Source of the DNA: Phycisphaerales bacterium
Lineage (GTDB): Bacteria; Planctomycetota; Phycisphaerae; UBA1845
Assembly (NCBI GenBank): GCA_003597935.1
Contig: QZJT01000063.1
Coordinates: 1 to 33,750, forward strand
Reading direction: 5' to 3'
Length of the DNA: 33,750 nt
The position numbers and the translations under genes are program-made. This document shows, piece after piece, positions 9,362-17,668 of the stretch. Numbering within the stretch: the stretch's first letter is position 1; each line of letters opens with the position of its first letter. Under the pieces are notes generated by a model. It was not told where the DNA came from. It ran no database searches and saw only the letters and a list, made by a program, of their open reading frames with translations.

Positions 9362-9406
9362 GAACAAGAGGGAACCGGCCCCGACGGGCGGCTCCCTCCT
9401 TTGTTC
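9362..9406. terminator. Large imperfect hairpin between convergent genes
   Basis: The left arm GAACAAGAGGGA (9362-9373) plus CCGGCCC pairs with GGGCGG plus CTCCCTCCTTTGTTC (9392-9406), with small bulges. The A-rich and T-rich ends of the arms could serve as U tracts for transcripts from either side. A bidirectional terminator for the secreted protein gene and msrBA is likely but not proven. Confidence 0.5.
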
Positions 9407-9428
9407 AGAACGGCGTTTCCAGTTGCTC

Positions 9429-9468
9429 TTCCCTCACTCCCTCATTCCCTGACTCCCTCACTCCCTTC
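9429..9468 (-). repeat. 8-bp tandem array directly 3' of msrBA
   Basis: Five units in 8-bp phase on the plus strand (TTCCCTCA, CTCCCTCA, TTCCCTGA, CTCCCTCA, CTCCCTTC) begin 3 bp beyond the msrBA stop codon. In the direction of the gene the sequence reads GGGAGT(C/G)A-like, the same family as the array after the next gene at 11856. Confidence 0.88.
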
Positions 9469-9471
9469 CCC

Positions 9472-10527
9472 TCACCATGGGTTCTTCACGTGGCACGCGC
9501 GGCCGGTCTTTACTATGTAATCCTGGTGATACTCCTCGGCGGGCCAGAACGTCTGCGCCGGCTCGACCTGCGTGACGATCTTGCGGTCGCCGAAGCGGCC
9601 GGACGCCTGCTGCTGCTTGATGAACGCCTCGGCCTCCGCCCTCTGTGCGTTGCTGGTCGTCCAGATGCCCGAGCGGTACTGGTCGCCCACGTCCGGCCCC
9701 TGCCGGTTGAGCTGCGTCGGGTCGTGCATCACGAAGAACGCCTCCAGCAGCCGGCCGAAGCTGATGTGCTGGGGGTCGAAGACGACCTTTACCGTTTCCG
9801 CGTGGCCCGTGGTGTCGGTGCAGACGTCCTTGTAGGTCGGGTTCGCTACGCGGCCCTGCATGTAGCCGCTGACGGCGTCGATGACGCCCGGACCCTTCTG
9901 GAAGTAGTGCTCGACGCCCCAGAAGCACCCGCCCGCGAAGTACGCCGTTTCCGTCTCGATCGGTCGGCTCTCGGCGGGCAGTTCAGTTCCTTTCTCGACG
10001 AAGTTGAGCGACGCGGAGTTCAGACAGTGCCGCTCACCCGTCGGACGCGGGCCGTCGTTGAAGACGTGGCCCAGGTGCGACCCGCAGCGGGCGCACTCGA
10101 TCTCGGTGCGCACCATGCCGTGGCTGCGGTCCTCGACGCGGGCGACGTGGTCCGGGTCGAACTCGCGCCAGAAGCTCGGCCAGCCGGTGCCGGAATCGAA
10201 CTTGTGCTCGCTGGAAAACAGCGGCAGCCCGCACACGGCGCAGACGTAGACGCCCTCCTTCTTGTTGTTCAAGAGCGTCCCGCAAAAGGCCGGCTCGGTG
10301 CCGGCCCGCTGCGTGACGTTGTACGCCTCCGGGCTGAGCTTTTTTGCCAGTTCTTCGACGCGCTGTGCGGGCAGCCGCGTGATGTCGTAATTCGACTTGG
10401 AGTGTCGGATGCTCATGTCGGTTTCACCTTCCTTGCGGGCTGCCGTCGAGCCGGCCGCGGCCGGGGGATCCATGGATGCCTCCGGCCGGCAGCCTAGAGC
10501 CAGCAGCGCCGTTGCCAATACCCACAT
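9472..10527 (-). CDS. msrBA: Bifunctional methionine sulfoxide reductase MsrB-MsrA, exported or lipid-anchored
   Basis: 351 residues. The start at 10527 is fixed by AAAGGAG 6 bp upstream. A short hydrophobic N-terminus ends L-A-L-G-C13, a weak lipobox, so the enzyme may be lipid-anchored or periplasmic; an internal M38 would give a cytoplasmic form. The MsrB domain comes first (about 45-180): zinc cysteines C96, C99, C145 and C148, catalytic C168 in G-E-R-H-C-L-N, and a candidate partner C82. The MsrA domain follows (about 193-351), with catalytic C201 in G-G-C-F-W-G and possible recycling cysteines C236 and C345. Together they reduce both the R and S forms of methionine sulfoxide in proteins. 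The B-A order is the reverse of the commoner A-B fusion. Confidence 0.93.
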   Translation of the reverse strand: MWVLATALLALGCRPEASMDPPAAAGSTAARKEGETDMSIRHSKSNYDITRLPAQRVEELAKKLSPEAYNVTQRAGTEPAFCGTLLNNKKEGVYVCAVCGLPLFSSEHKFDSGTGWPSFWREFDPDHVARVEDRSHGMVRTEIECARCGSHLGHVFNDGPRPTGERHCLNSASLNFVEKGTELPAESRPIETETAYFAGGCFWGVEHYFQKGPGVIDAVSGYMQGRVANPTYKDVCTDTTGHAETVKVVFDPQHISFGRLLEAFFVMHDPTQLNRQGPDVGDQYRSGIWTTSNAQRAEAEAFIKQQQASGRFGDRKIVTQVEPAQTFWPAEEYHQDYIVKTGRACHVKNPW

Positions 10528-10773
10528 AATTATCTCCTTTCGTTCACGAAGTCCCACCATTGTAGCTCTCCGCCTTCGACTCGGCCTGTTGGTCGGCGGA
10601 GGGGACGGATCATGATGCCACTGGAGTCCGACGCGGCGCAAGGAGTTGTCAGCGCGACCTGCTGCGTCGGTCGCAGAGAACCTGGACGCCCGCGATCCGG
10701 CCGTGGTGTCGCGGTTTTCAATTCCTTTGAAACGCAATTGCCGCCCTCCGCGGCTGCAATATCATACCCGCGT

Positions 10774-11856
10774 ATGACCCCACCGACAGCCAGCCAGACG
10801 GCGGATGCGCCGACGCAACCCGCCTCGGCGACCGGCGCGGCGGCGCCCGTTGCTCCGAGCGAGCATACCGGTCCCTTGCTGCAGGCCCGGCCGGACCAGA
10901 CGCCGCCCGCCGCCGCGCGGCGGGTGATGGTGACCGGTGGCGCCGGGTTCGTCGGGCGATACGTCGTGCGCGAACTGCTGCGCCGCGGCCACACGCCGGT
11001 CTGCCTGGTGCGCGACGCCGGCAGGCTGCTGGCCCACGTCCCCGGCCCCGCCCAGCTCCGCGTCGAGGTGGTGACCGGGTCGCTCTTTGACGCCGACGCG
11101 GTCGCACGGGCGGTGGAAGGCGCCGACGCCGTGATCCACCTGGTCGGCATCATCCTCGAATCGCTGCGCCAGACGTTCCGCAAGGTACACGTCGAGGGAA
11201 CGCGGGCGGTGGTCCGCGCCGCCCAACAGGCGGGCGCCGGACGCTTCATTCACATGTCGGCGCTGGGGACCCGCCCGGACGCGGTGGCGCCCTACCATAA
11301 GACCAAATACGACGCGGAACAGATCGTCCGCGGCAGCGGGCTGGAATGGACCATCTTCCGGCCCAGCATCATTCACGGCCCGGACGGGGAGTTCATGCGG
11401 CTGATGAAGGCGTTCGTCCGGCCCCGCCCGTGGCACGGCCCCATCCTGGCGATGCCCTACTTCGGCAGCGGCGAGGGCAAACTCCAGCCCGTGTCGGTCC
11501 GGGACGTGGCGCACGTCTTCGTGGCTGCGCTGCACACGCCCGAGTCGATCGGCAAGACGTATTCACTGGGCGGCCCGGAGGTGTACAGTTGGAAGGAGCT
11601 GTACGCACTGTGTGCCCAGGCGATCCGCGGGAGCGTCAAGCGGCAGATGTCGGTGCCGATCCCGGTGGCGAACCTGCTGGCGCTGACGGTGATGAAGACG
11701 CCGCTGGTGCCGAAGCTGCTGCGGTTCAACCGCGGGCAGGTCGCCATGTCGCAGGAAGACAGCGTCTGCGACCGCCGCCCGGTGGAAGAGGCGTTCGGCG
11801 TCACGCTGCGCTCGTTCCGCGAGGAGCTGTTCGAGTATGCGGAGCTGATCCCGTAG
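10774..11856 (+). CDS. NAD(P)-dependent epimerase/dehydratase, complex I NDUFA9-like
   Basis: 360 residues from the ATG at 10774. No ribosome site is evident; 10612 or 10927 are alternative starts. Residues 1-50 are a Pro/Ala/Thr-rich, probably disordered extension. The Rossmann motif T-G-G-A-G-F-V-G lies at 54-61, with S162 and Y174-x3-K178 in the short-chain dehydrogenase positions. The middle part (R-P-S-I-I-H-G-P-D) and the C-terminal half fit the atypical SDR group annotated as NDUFA9-like, related to NAD(P)-binding accessory subunits of respiratory complex I. No complex I genes are nearby and the substrate cannot be read from the sequence. It is divergent from msrBA, with a 246-bp shared upstream region. 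Confidence 0.82.
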   Translation: MTPPTASQTADAPTQPASATGAAAPVAPSEHTGPLLQARPDQTPPAAARRVMVTGGAGFVGRYVVRELLRRGHTPVCLVRDAGRLLAHVPGPAQLRVEVVTGSLFDADAVARAVEGADAVIHLVGIILESLRQTFRKVHVEGTRAVVRAAQQAGAGRFIHMSALGTRPDAVAPYHKTKYDAEQIVRGSGLEWTIFRPSIIHGPDGEFMRLMKAFVRPRPWHGPILAMPYFGSGEGKLQPVSVRDVAHVFVAALHTPESIGKTYSLGGPEVYSWKELYALCAQAIRGSVKRQMSVPIPVANLLALTVMKTPLVPKLLRFNRGQVAMSQEDSVCDRRPVEEAFGVTLRSFREELFEYAELIP

Positions 11857-11887
11857 GGAGTCAGGGAGTCAGGGAGTCAGGGAATGA
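11856..11887 (+). repeat. 8-bp tandem array at the stop codon of the NDUFA9-like gene
   Basis: Three identical GGGAGTCA units plus GGGAATGA start at the last base of the stop codon. It belongs to the same repeat family and has the same orientation relative to its gene as the array after msrBA (9429-9468). Confidence 0.88.
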
Positions 11888-11960
11888 GGGGGAAGGGGCG
11901 AGCAGATGACGTCCGGGGCGAAGCAGCCCAATCCGAACCGCGACCGTAAGGGAGCGGCCT

Positions 11961-12716
11961 TCACCAGAACATCCAGTCTTCCCACGTCAGCACGTAGGTG
12001 TACAGGAGCAGGTTCGTCACGCCGTGAGCGATGATGACGCAGGTCAGGCTCTTCTTCCAGTACATCAGGGCGTTGTAGAGCATCCAGCAGAAGATGCTCA
12101 CCAGCCAGTTGTCGGGGTGCTGCAGGGTCGAGATCAGCGCCGTGCCCACGAAGGACAACCACGTGAAGGTCCCGTGCGGCACCTCCTCGAAGCGGTGGCG
12201 GTCCACCATGAAGCGCAACAGAAACCCGCGCCAGGCGGGCTCCTCGATCAGCGGCACGACGACCGTCACGCTGATCAGCTTCAGCGCCGCCTGCCAGCGC
12301 CACGAGAAAGCGCTGACGGATGCGTGCGGGGGGGCGACCTCCGGACGCGCGGGGAAGAGAAAGAGCCGCTCGCCCAGGTTGAAGCCGCCGATCTCGATGG
12401 CGTTGAACGCGTGCTGTCCGGCCACCCAGCCGACCGCGGCCATGACGCCGACGACGACGGCCGCCGGCAGTCGGGCCGGCCGCCAGGGACGGAAATACGC
12501 CCGCAGCAGCCAGACCACGTACAGGCACACGACCCCGCGGACCGCAATGAGCCAGGGCAGAAAGCCCGGGGCGATACGGTCCTCGAACGCGAAGATGCCG
12601 ACGTAGAGCAGGTACGGGATCAGCCACGGGGCGTGCGGCCGCGAGCGGGCCAGCTTCCGCAGCCAGAGCGGTTCGTGGGCGTGGTCGGTCCTCGCGGGCG
12701 GGGAGTCGGCGGTCAT
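11961..12716 (-). CDS. CPBP (CAAX-type) intramembrane metalloprotease
   Basis: 251 residues, starting at the ATG at 12716. Five to seven hydrophobic segments are visible, near 33-45, 52-72, 84-100, 143-157, 183-198, 203-219 and 224-243. The three CPBP motifs are present: E158-E159-P-A-W-R163, H200 after L-I-S-T-L-Q, and H231-x3-N235. These glutamates and histidines bind the metal inside the membrane. The size and layout recall the CAAX-related proteases that accompany exosortase systems, but no exosortase is in the window. Possible roles are processing of anchored proteins or bacteriocin-type immunity; neither can be decided here. It converges on the NDUFA9-like gene. Confidence 0.85.
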   Translation of the reverse strand: MTADSPPARTDHAHEPLWLRKLARSRPHAPWLIPYLLYVGIFAFEDRIAPGFLPWLIAVRGVVCLYVVWLLRAYFRPWRPARLPAAVVVGVMAAVGWVAGQHAFNAIEIGGFNLGERLFLFPARPEVAPPHASVSAFSWRWQAALKLISVTVVVPLIEEPAWRGFLLRFMVDRHRFEEVPHGTFTWLSFVGTALISTLQHPDNWLVSIFCWMLYNALMYWKKSLTCVIIAHGVTNLLLYTYVLTWEDWMFW

Positions 12717-12791
12717 GCCGGTGCCCTCGACGATCCCCGGACTGCTTCTGTCTGGCAGAGATCCGAGGTCAGCCTCGCACAGCCTGGCTTC

Positions 12792-13193
12792 TCAGAACAA
12801 CACCTGGAAACCCGCGGCGCGAAAATGGCGGTCGTTCGTAAGTGCATGAACGATGCCAAGCCTGCGCATGACCAGAAACGACACATGATCCACAACACCG
12901 GCACGATCGGCATCGCCTCGCACATAGCTCTCCCATGCTTGTCGCCAATCGTCGTCCGTAGGGTGTATGAGGAAACCGCCCCGCTCCAGTTCAATGCGGA
13001 GTTCATCGACCGCTGGACGATAGGGTTTGCGCGCCGCCGAATTCGCACACTCCAGGAGAACAAACGAAGTCGTATACAGGGCCGTTGCACTGCGCGTCAG
13101 AAGCGCAAACGCCTCTTCGGCGGCGGCGTGCCATTGGTCGCTTCGATCCCATAGCGCGATCAGGCCCACAGTATCCGCGAACGCCGGTCTCAC
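12792..13193 (-). CDS. PIN-domain ribonuclease toxin (VapC-like)
   Basis: 133 residues. It starts at a GTG (13193) that overlaps the antitoxin stop by four bases (GTGA), showing translational coupling. The acidic residues of a PIN nuclease are in place: D7 in A-D-T-V-G-L-I, E48 in L-L-E-C-A, D102 in V-D-H-V-S-F and D121 in T-N-D-R-H-F. PIN toxins cut RNA, often tRNA or rRNA, when their antitoxin is lost. Target specificity cannot be read from the sequence. Confidence 0.88.
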   Translation of the reverse strand: MRPAFADTVGLIALWDRSDQWHAAAEEAFALLTRSATALYTTSFVLLECANSAARKPYRPAVDELRIELERGGFLIHPTDDDWRQAWESYVRGDADRAGVVDHVSFLVMRRLGIVHALTNDRHFRAAGFQVLF

Positions 13194-13408
13194 GGTTGGT
13201 GCTCGTTGTGGCGTGCCGAGACGTCCGACTCACCGGAGTCGAAGCGCCGGCCGAGGATCTCATAGACCCTTGCCAGTGAACCATTGTCGTCGCCGCCGCC
13301 GCGCTGGACCAGCCTTGGCTCGAACTCGACTTCGGAGCCTTCCGGCAGACCCACCGGTTCAAAGGGGCGAAAGACCCCATCCTCGAAGATCGCGTGAATT
13401 GTGCTCAT
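13190..13408 (-). CDS. DUF104 (AF2212-like) antitoxin
   Basis: 72 residues from the ATG at 13408; 13417 would add three. The N-terminus has the family signature of a short strand ending in A-I-F-E-D-G-V-F-R-P, then L-P-E-G-S-E-V-E-F, as in small antitoxins paired with PIN toxins. The C-terminal half is charged and probably binds and blocks the toxin. The gene overlaps the toxin start by 4 bp. An inverted repeat at 13463-13479 lies 54 bp upstream and could be its operator. Confidence 0.85.
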   Translation of the reverse strand: MSTIHAIFEDGVFRPFEPVGLPEGSEVEFEPRLVQRGGGDDNGSLARVYEILGRRFDSGESDVSARHNEHQP

Positions 13409-13462
13409 GGGACTCACGACCGCTCATGAAGGCTCTGGTTTCTCCGAATCGGCCATGGGATT

Positions 13463-13479
13463 GTGGAACTCAATTCCAC
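13463..13479. promoter_or_regulatory. Inverted repeat upstream of the toxin-antitoxin pair
   Basis: GTGGAA, a CTCAA spacer and TTCCAC form a perfect 6-bp inverted repeat. No T run follows on either strand, so an operator bound by the antitoxin complex is more likely than a terminator. It overlaps the end of the small ORF at 13470-13565. Confidence 0.35.
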
Positions 13480-13565
13480 TGGGGCCTGCTATGCCCTTCG
13501 CTCTTGAACACTCTCCGCTCAAACGGGCTGTCGTCGATGAAACAGACCAGTTCCCGGTTCATCAT
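13470..13565 (-). pseudogene. Probable truncated receiver (response regulator) gene start
   Basis: A 31-codon ORF is preceded by GAGGA at ribosome-site distance. Its first residues, M-M-N-R-E-L-V-C-F-I-D-D-S-P-F-E-R, match the first strand and acidic pair (F-I-D-D) of a receiver domain. Homology then breaks off and the frame stops 10 codons later, beside the toxin-antitoxin module. I infer a receiver gene cut off when the module inserted or by a deletion. With only about 20 informative residues this is tentative. Confidence 0.4.
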
Positions 13566-13590
13566 CGCATCCTCGGCGCCATTCGAGTTC

Positions 13591-15039
13591 CTACGACAGA
13601 TTCATCGTCAGCAGGAACTCGTTGTTCGTCCGCACTTTGGCGAGGCGGGCCTTCATCAGCTCCATGGCTTCGACCACGTTCATGTCGGACAGCACGCGGC
13701 GGAGGCGGTAGACCAGCTCCAGCTCCTTGGGGTGCATGAGCAGGTCTTCGCGTCGGGTGCCGGAGGCCGGGATGTCGATGGCCGGATAGGTGCGGCGCTC
13801 GACCAGGCGACGGTCCAGGTGCAGCTCGCTGTTGCCGGTTCCCTTGAACTCTTCGAAGATGACCTCGTCCATCTTCGAGCCGGTATCGACCAGGGCCGTA
13901 CCGACGATGGTCAGCGAGCCGCCCTCTTCGATGTTGCGGGCGGCGCCGAAGAAGCGCTTGGGCTTCTGCAGGGCGTTGGCGTCGATACCGCCGGACAGGA
14001 TCTTGCCCGAGTGCGGGATCTCGGTGTTGTAGGCGCGGGCCAGACGCGTGATCGAGTCGAGCAAGATGACCACGTCGCGGCCGTACTCGACCAGGCGGCG
14101 GGCGTTCTCGATGACCATCTCCGCCACCTGCACGTGGCGGGAGGCCGGCTCGTCGAACGTCGAACTGATCACCTGCGCCTCGGTGTTGCGCTCCATCTCG
14201 GTCACTTCCTCCGGGCGTTCGTCGATCAGCAGGATGATGACGATGCACTCAGGGTGATTGGCGGCGATGGAGTTGGCGACCTTCTGCAAGAGCACGGTCT
14301 TGCCGGTGCGCGGCGGGGCGACGATCAGCATGCGCTGGCCCTTGCCGATCGGCGTGACCAGGTCGACGATGCGCATGTTGAGTTCTTCCGGCTTGGTCTC
14401 CAGGATGATCCGCTGGTTGGGGAACAGCGGCGTCAGGTCCTCGAAGTTCGTTTTCTCGGTGACCGAGTCGGGGTCTTCGTAGTTGATCGCCTCGACGCGC
14501 AGCAGGGCGAAGTAGCGCTCCGATTCCTTGGGCGGGCGAATCTGGCCGGCCACGATGTGTCCGGTGCGCAGGCCGAAGCGGCGGATCTGCGACGGGCTGA
14601 TGTAGATGTCGTCCGGGCCGGGCAGGTAGTTGAACTCCTGCGAGCGCAGGAAGCCGAACCCGTCCGGCAGGATCTCGAGGACCCCCTCGCCGTACATCAG
14701 GCCGTCGCGGTTGATCCGCTCCTTGATGATGCGGAAGATCAGGTCCTGCTTCTTCAGCCCCGTGTAGTCCTCCATCGCCTCGGCCTTGGCGACTTCGTGC
14801 AGTTCGCCGACGCTCATGCGCTGGAGCTGAGTGATGTGAAGCTCGCCGCGTTTGATCTCTTCGTACTTGGCGTGGGTATCGGGGTCTTTCCTGGTGGGCG
14901 CAGGGGCCGCTTCGGGCTCGGCCGCGGGCGCGGCCGCATCCTCCCCGTTCGCGTTGACGGTGACGTTGCCGTCCGCCGGCTTGCGATTGGTGGACTTCCT
15001 GCGTGTAGTGCGAGGCCTTTCGGTGCCCGCTTTCGCCAT
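13591..15039 (-). CDS. rho: Transcription termination factor Rho
   Basis: 482 residues. The ribosome site AGGAGGT (15047-15053, minus strand) lies 7 bp before the ATG. A disordered Ala/Pro/Glu-rich extension fills residues 1-55. The Rho N-terminal helical domain and the cold-shock-like RNA-binding domain follow ([11 protein letters not shown]), then the RecA-type ATPase with P-loop A-P-P-R-T-G-K-T, Walker [11 protein letters not shown] and the secondary channel motif G-K-I-L-S-G-G-I-D. This hexameric helicase ends transcription at C-rich unstructured RNA. It lies 109 bp downstream of coaE on the same strand and is probably cotranscribed. Confidence 0.97.
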   Translation of the reverse strand: MAKAGTERPRTTRRKSTNRKPADGNVTVNANGEDAAAPAAEPEAAPAPTRKDPDTHAKYEEIKRGELHITQLQRMSVGELHEVAKAEAMEDYTGLKKQDLIFRIIKERINRDGLMYGEGVLEILPDGFGFLRSQEFNYLPGPDDIYISPSQIRRFGLRTGHIVAGQIRPPKESERYFALLRVEAINYEDPDSVTEKTNFEDLTPLFPNQRIILETKPEELNMRIVDLVTPIGKGQRMLIVAPPRTGKTVLLQKVANSIAANHPECIVIILLIDERPEEVTEMERNTEAQVISSTFDEPASRHVQVAEMVIENARRLVEYGRDVVILLDSITRLARAYNTEIPHSGKILSGGIDANALQKPKRFFGAARNIEEGGSLTIVGTALVDTGSKMDEVIFEEFKGTGNSELHLDRRLVERRTYPAIDIPASGTRREDLLMHPKELELVYRLRRVLSDMNVVEAMELMKARLAKVRTNNEFLLTMNLS

Positions 15040-15148
15040 GGGACTTACCTCCTGACGGTGGTTGTGGGATTGACTTACGGGATCTGGAAATGACCCGATG
15101 GTGTACCGGATACTCCGGGGCAGAGCCGACGGCGCAACCGTTGATCTG

Positions 15149-15769
15149 TCAGGCCGTCCGCCGTGCGAATCGGTCGAGGATTTCTTCGAAGACCTTTTCG
15201 ACCTGGGCGGGCAGCGCCTCGGCGCTGGAGTTGTTGCTAACGATATAGTCGGACTTTGCCTTCTTCTCGTCCAGTGAAATCTGGGAATTCGCGCGTCGAT
15301 CCAGTTCGGCGGCGTTCCAGCCGCGGGCGGCCGCCAGCCGCGCCAACCGCGCCTCGGGCGGGGCGTCGACGCAGATGATCGCGTCGCACTCCCCGTCCAG
15401 CCCGGCTTCCAGCAGCTTGGGGCTGTCGAGCACGATGGCCCGCACCGCCGGATCGGCGTTCCACCGCTCGATGACCTCCGCGCGCCGCCGGGCCATCCGC
15501 GGATAGAGCAGTGACTCGAGCCGCGTCAACTGGGCAGCGTCGGCGAACACGATCCGGGCGACCGCCGCCCGGTCCACGACGCCTCCCGGCGCCACCGCGT
15601 CGCCCCACCATCGGGCCAGGGTCGCCGCCACTTCCGGGCAGGCCAGTTCCCGATGCGCCTCGCGGTCGGCGTCGATCACGCCGGCGCCCAGCGAGCCGAG
15701 AATCGCCGCTACGGTCGACTTGCCCGCCCCGATGCTACCGACCAGTCCTATGATCGGCTTGCTGCGCAT
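15149..15769 (-). CDS. coaE: Dephospho-CoA kinase
   Basis: 206 residues. The P-loop G-S-I-G-A-G-K-S-T is at about 11-19, followed by the CoaE signature I-D-A-D-R-E-A-H. Further motifs are [23 protein letters not shown] and R-A-N-S-Q. It phosphorylates dephospho-CoA at the ribose 3'-OH, the last step of coenzyme A synthesis. Length is normal. It heads a probable coaE-rho unit. A promoter at 16111-16139 would give it a leader of about 335 nucleotides. Confidence 0.95.
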   Translation of the reverse strand: MRSKPIIGLVGSIGAGKSTVAAILGSLGAGVIDADREAHRELACPEVAATLARWWGDAVAPGGVVDRAAVARIVFADAAQLTRLESLLYPRMARRRAEVIERWNADPAVRAIVLDSPKLLEAGLDGECDAIICVDAPPEARLARLAAARGWNAAELDRRANSQISLDEKKAKSDYIVSNNSSAEALPAQVEKVFEEILDRFARRTA

Positions 15770-16110
15770 GGCGGTGGGCGACGGCTGTTTCCTGGGCCTT
15801 TCTCGAACCGGCCGACGCTTTCGGCCGGTCTGGCCTGCCGGGGGCCGCTGCGGGCGTCAAATCGAAGGAGATTCCGCGTTGGATCGACCTGAAGCGCCCG
15901 CGGGACTTCCGCACCGCAGGCCGCCACCGAGAGGCTGGTTCAGCGTAGCATCGAACGCCTCGTCGATCAACAGCGGTAATCGGCTTCATCGGCGACTTCC
16001 GCCGCCGACAGGCGATATGCCTGGGTCGTCCACCTCAACTGGGGCCGAACCCGCGCGATGATCCCCGGCGAGAGTGCTTCTGCAAGCCCAGAGAGCACTG
16101 ACTGCAACGG

Positions 16111-16139
16111 AGTATAGCCACCTGCGGGCGATCTGTCAC
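16111..16139 (-). promoter_or_regulatory. Sigma-70-type promoter reading toward coaE
   Basis: On the minus strand GTGACA (16134-16139) is followed by 17 bp and TATACT (16111-16116). Each hexamer matches the consensus at 5 of 6 positions and the spacing is optimal. Transcription would start near 16104 and run through about 335 nucleotides before coaE. Confidence 0.6.
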
Positions 16140-16141
16140 GG

Positions 16142-16162
16142 GCGCCGGCGGCGCTTTTTTTT
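16142..16162 (+). terminator. Rho-independent terminator-like hairpin on the strand without genes
   Basis: GCGCC (16142-16146) pairs with GGCGC (16150-16154) over a GGC loop and is followed by eight T. It would stop plus-strand transcripts, but every gene for several kb on both sides is on the minus strand. Confidence 0.55.
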
Positions 16163-16352
16163 GTGCGCCGTGTCGCAGCGATCGGCACGGACCGTGCCGG
16201 CGCGGCCTCCCGTCCGAGGCCGTGCGACCTGCCTCCCGGAACCCGGCGCGGCAGCCCTGCCTCTCTTCCGTCGGTCCAGGCGGTCCCGACGTCTGCGTCC
16301 GCGCGGGCCGCCGGCCGTGCGTCGCGGTTCGGACCCGCCCTCGTCGCCGCCG

Positions 16353-17660
16353 TCACCGCTCGAAACGGCGCACCACCAGGGTGTCGTTCTGGCCGCCGAA
16401 GCCGAAGCTGTTCGAAAGCACCACGTTGACGTCCGCCTTGCGGGCATGGTTGGGCACGTAATCCAGGTTGCAGTTTGGATCCGGCGTTTCGTAATTGATG
16501 GTCGGGGGCAGGACGCCGTCGCGGATGGCCAGCACGCAGGTGATGACCTCCACCACCCCGGCCGCGGCGATCAGATGCCCCATCATGCTCTTGATGCTGC
16601 TGACCGGCACCCTGGGGGCGCGATCGCCGAACAGGCTGCGAATGGCCAGCGTCTCGATGGTGTCGTTCTCGGCCGTCCCGGTGCCGTGGGCTGAGATGTA
16701 GTCAATCTCGTCGATGCCGACGCCCGCGTTTTCCATCGCCAGCCGCATCGCCGCGATCGCGCCGCGGCCCCGATCATGGATATCCGTGATGCGAAAGGCG
16801 TCCGCCGTGGATCCATACCCGATGATCTCGGCCTTGATATCCGCGCCACGGTTGCGGGCGTGATCGAGCGATTCGAGGATGATGATCCCGGAGCCCTCGC
16901 CCAGCACGAAGCCGTCGCGGTTGCGGTCGAAGGGCCGCGAGGCCTTCGCCGGACACTCGTTGCGCGTCGACAGCGCCGTCAACCGGTTGAACCCGGTCAC
17001 GCCGAGCGGGTGGATCATGCTGTGCGTCCCGCCGGAGATGATCACGTCGGCGTCGCCGCGACGGATCATCTGGGTGGCCTCGCCGATGGCCTGGGTACTG
17101 GCGGCGCAGGCCGTCAGCGTGTTGAAGTTCGGACCGCGGGCGTCGAAGCGCACCGCCAGGTGGCTGGCGGGCAGGTTCGGCTCCTGCTCCTGCTCCCGGA
17201 TGGCGTTCAGGATCGCCATTGCCCGCCTCGCCCAGCGCGCCGCATCCAGGGGGATGGTGATTCCGGCGTCATCGCGGCAGCCGGCCAGCGCCGCGTCGAC
17301 GAAGTTGTCGAAGTCGATGGCGCCCTCTCCGCCGCCAAGGTAGATCCCCACCCGGGTCGGGTCCACCGCTGCGATGCCGGCCAGACCCGCGTCGCGCCAG
17401 GCCAGCTCCGCGGCCGCCAGCGCGAACTGGGTGTTGCGGTTGGCGTCCGCGTGCCGTTTCCACGCCTCGGCGCCGATGAAACGCTGCGGGTCGAAGTCCT
17501 TGACCTGGGCGGAAAACGTCGTCGGGTAGGTGGCGGCGTCGAAGAGGGTCGTCGCCGCGACGCCGCTCTCGCCCGCGAGCAGACGCTTCCAGACCGCGTC
17601 GATGTCGTGACCGAGCGGAGTGATCCAGCCCATGCCGGTGATGACGGTGCGGCGCTCCAT
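16353..17660 (-). CDS. Beta-ketoacyl-ACP synthase (KS, FabF-type), catalytically complete
   Basis: 435 residues from the ATG at 17660, 8 bp after the preceding gene stops. GAGGAG in that gene's tail is the ribosome site. The thiolase fold carries the full KS triad: C185 in L-T-A-C-A-A-S, H325 in A-H-G-T-G-T and H362 in M-G-H-L-I-A-A-A-G. It condenses malonyl-ACP with a growing acyl chain. The partner immediately upstream is an inactive KS homologue, the arrangement of KS-alpha with chain-length factor in type II polyketide, aryl-polyene and related systems. The last gene of the run. Confidence 0.9.
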   Translation of the reverse strand: MERRTVITGMGWITPLGHDIDAVWKRLLAGESGVAATTLFDAATYPTTFSAQVKDFDPQRFIGAEAWKRHADANRNTQFALAAAELAWRDAGLAGIAAVDPTRVGIYLGGGEGAIDFDNFVDAALAGCRDDAGITIPLDAARWARRAMAILNAIREQEQEPNLPASHLAVRFDARGPNFNTLTACAASTQAIGEATQMIRRGDADVIISGGTHSMIHPLGVTGFNRLTALSTRNECPAKASRPFDRNRDGFVLGEGSGIIILESLDHARNRGADIKAEIIGYGSTADAFRITDIHDRGRGAIAAMRLAMENAGVGIDEIDYISAHGTGTAENDTIETLAIRSLFGDRAPRVPVSSIKSMMGHLIAAAGVVEVITCVLAIRDGVLPPTINYETPDPNCNLDYVPNHARKADVNVVLSNSFGFGGQNDTLVVRRFER

Positions 17661-17668
17661 CGGTGGCT

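Larger units (their letters stand above)
15770..16352. other. 583-bp intergenic region between coaE and the ketosynthase gene
   Basis: No convincing gene is seen; the ORFs here are GC-rich shadows with Arg/Pro-rich composition. The region holds a minus-strand promoter at 16111-16139, a plus-strand terminator-like hairpin at 16142-16162 and a second palindrome, CGGCACG (16183-16189) with CGTGCCG (16193-16199). Bases 16200-16350 are GC-rich with no recognisable terminator for the fab-like operon that ends here. Confidence 0.6.

Noticed and set aside
10528-10737. 70-residue extension of msrBA
   Set aside because: The AAAGGAG ribosome site and the hydrophobic N-terminus both point to 10527.
15967-16356. 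Minus-strand ORF of 129 codons between coaE and the ketosynthase
   Set aside because: Arg/Ala-rich shadow with no motif or ribosome site, interrupted by the promoter and hairpin signals found there.
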